Of a stretch of DNA of 40,383 nt, positions 40,283-40,383 are shown in pieces. Source of the stretch: Lachnoclostridium sp. An14 (lineage in GTDB: Bacteria; Bacillota; Clostridia; Lachnospirales; Lachnospiraceae); the NCBI RefSeq assembly GCF_002160755.1, contig NZ_NFLE01000037.1, positions 1 through 40,383 on the forward strand, in the 5' to 3' direction. Numbering within the stretch: position 1 is the first letter of the stretch; every line of letters begins with the position of its first letter. The translations under genes were made by a program, and so were the position numbers. The notes beneath the pieces were generated by a model. That model was given only the letters and a program-made list of their open reading frames with translations. It was not told the DNA's origin and did no database searches.

Positions 40283-40311
40283 TTGACAAAGCGAACGACT
40301 TGTGATAACAT
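40283..40311 (+). promoter_or_regulatory. Tandem stable-RNA promoter P3
   Basis: TTGACA (40283-40288), 17 bases, TAACAT (40306-40311). The P2 and P3 cores are near copies (TTGACAAAGC-AACGA-TT-TGATAA), spaced exactly 98 bases apart, so this is a tandem duplication. Confidence 0.85.
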
Positions 40312-40383
40312 AAGAGAGTTGCTGCTGAGACAACAACAAAGCAAAGAACCTTGATAATTGAAGATTAAACAGTATGTAAAACC
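40312..40383 (+). other. Probable leader of an rRNA operon (gene lies beyond the window)
   Basis: After three strong tandem promoters no ORF or ribosome site follows. The AT-rich text, with a GTTG/CAAC stem and CCTTGATAATTGAAGATTAAA, resembles the leaders found before 16S rRNA genes in Clostridia. The rRNA gene is not in the window, so this is inference. Confidence 0.55.

Overview
This window looks like chromosome of a GC-rich member of the Lachnospiraceae (Clostridium cluster XIVa and relatives, e.g. Enterocloster, Hungatella or Lacrimispora types). The reasons are Gram-positive gene families, strong AGGAGG ribosome sites, the gene order relA, MBL hydrolase, hemZ, hisS, aspS, anaerobic-type cobalamin genes, many PTS genes, and a GrdB-like protein. 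Genus is an inference; no rRNA gene lies inside the window. No phage, transposase, CRISPR array or tRNA was seen.

Layout. (1) 1-1958: a LysR regulator converging on an AEC-family carrier, with a shared terminator; a perfect 23-bp hairpin sits at the left edge. (2) 1959-2526: a gene-free, hairpin-rich stretch holding one copy of a dispersed structured repeat. (3) 2533-12869: a PRD/EIIA-type regulator and an RDD membrane protein, then a Lac/cellobiose-family PTS (EIIA, EIIB, EIIC), a GrdB-like protein, a glycosylasparaginase-family Ntn hydrolase, a compact M20 dipeptidase, CutC, a YitT protein and a DUF871/MupG-like glycosidase. This is the most interesting region. It reads as a catabolic operon for a sugar-amino-acid or sugar-peptide conjugate, such as N-glycan remnants or muropeptides, which is an inference. 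(4) 13273-17764: an NmrA-like oxidoreductase, then a MarR regulator divergent from an APC permease, a glutaredoxin-related protein and a PatB/MalY C-S lyase, with a dyad on the permease promoter. (5) 18061-28244: cobalamin genes cbiL, cbiH, cbiF and cbiP, interrupted by a trehalose cassette (treR, which overlaps cbiP, then treP and treC), followed by cbiC and hemL. (6) 28397-37532: the housekeeping block relA, a small ORF, an MBL hydrolase, hemZ, an opposing MerR gene, hisS, aspS and a GNAT gene. (7) 37756-39965: an OmpR/HisKA two-component pair whose leader carries the second copy of the structured repeat. (8) 39966-40383: a terminator, then three strong tandem promoters of stable-RNA type; an rRNA operon probably begins just beyond the right edge.

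How the parts work together. The PTS operon would phosphorylate and import a saccharide and process both its sugar and its amino-acid parts in the cytosol. The sulfur cassette would import an amino acid and cleave its C-S bond. hemL supplies 5-aminolevulinate, and cbiL/H/F/C/P carry the corrin ring to cobyric acid. The two repeat copies share 63 of 71 core positions, keep the same predicted hairpins despite substitutions, and end in a terminator-like stem with a T-run. Both lie in the leader of a regulatory gene, which makes them candidates for an undescribed structured RNA or attenuator family.
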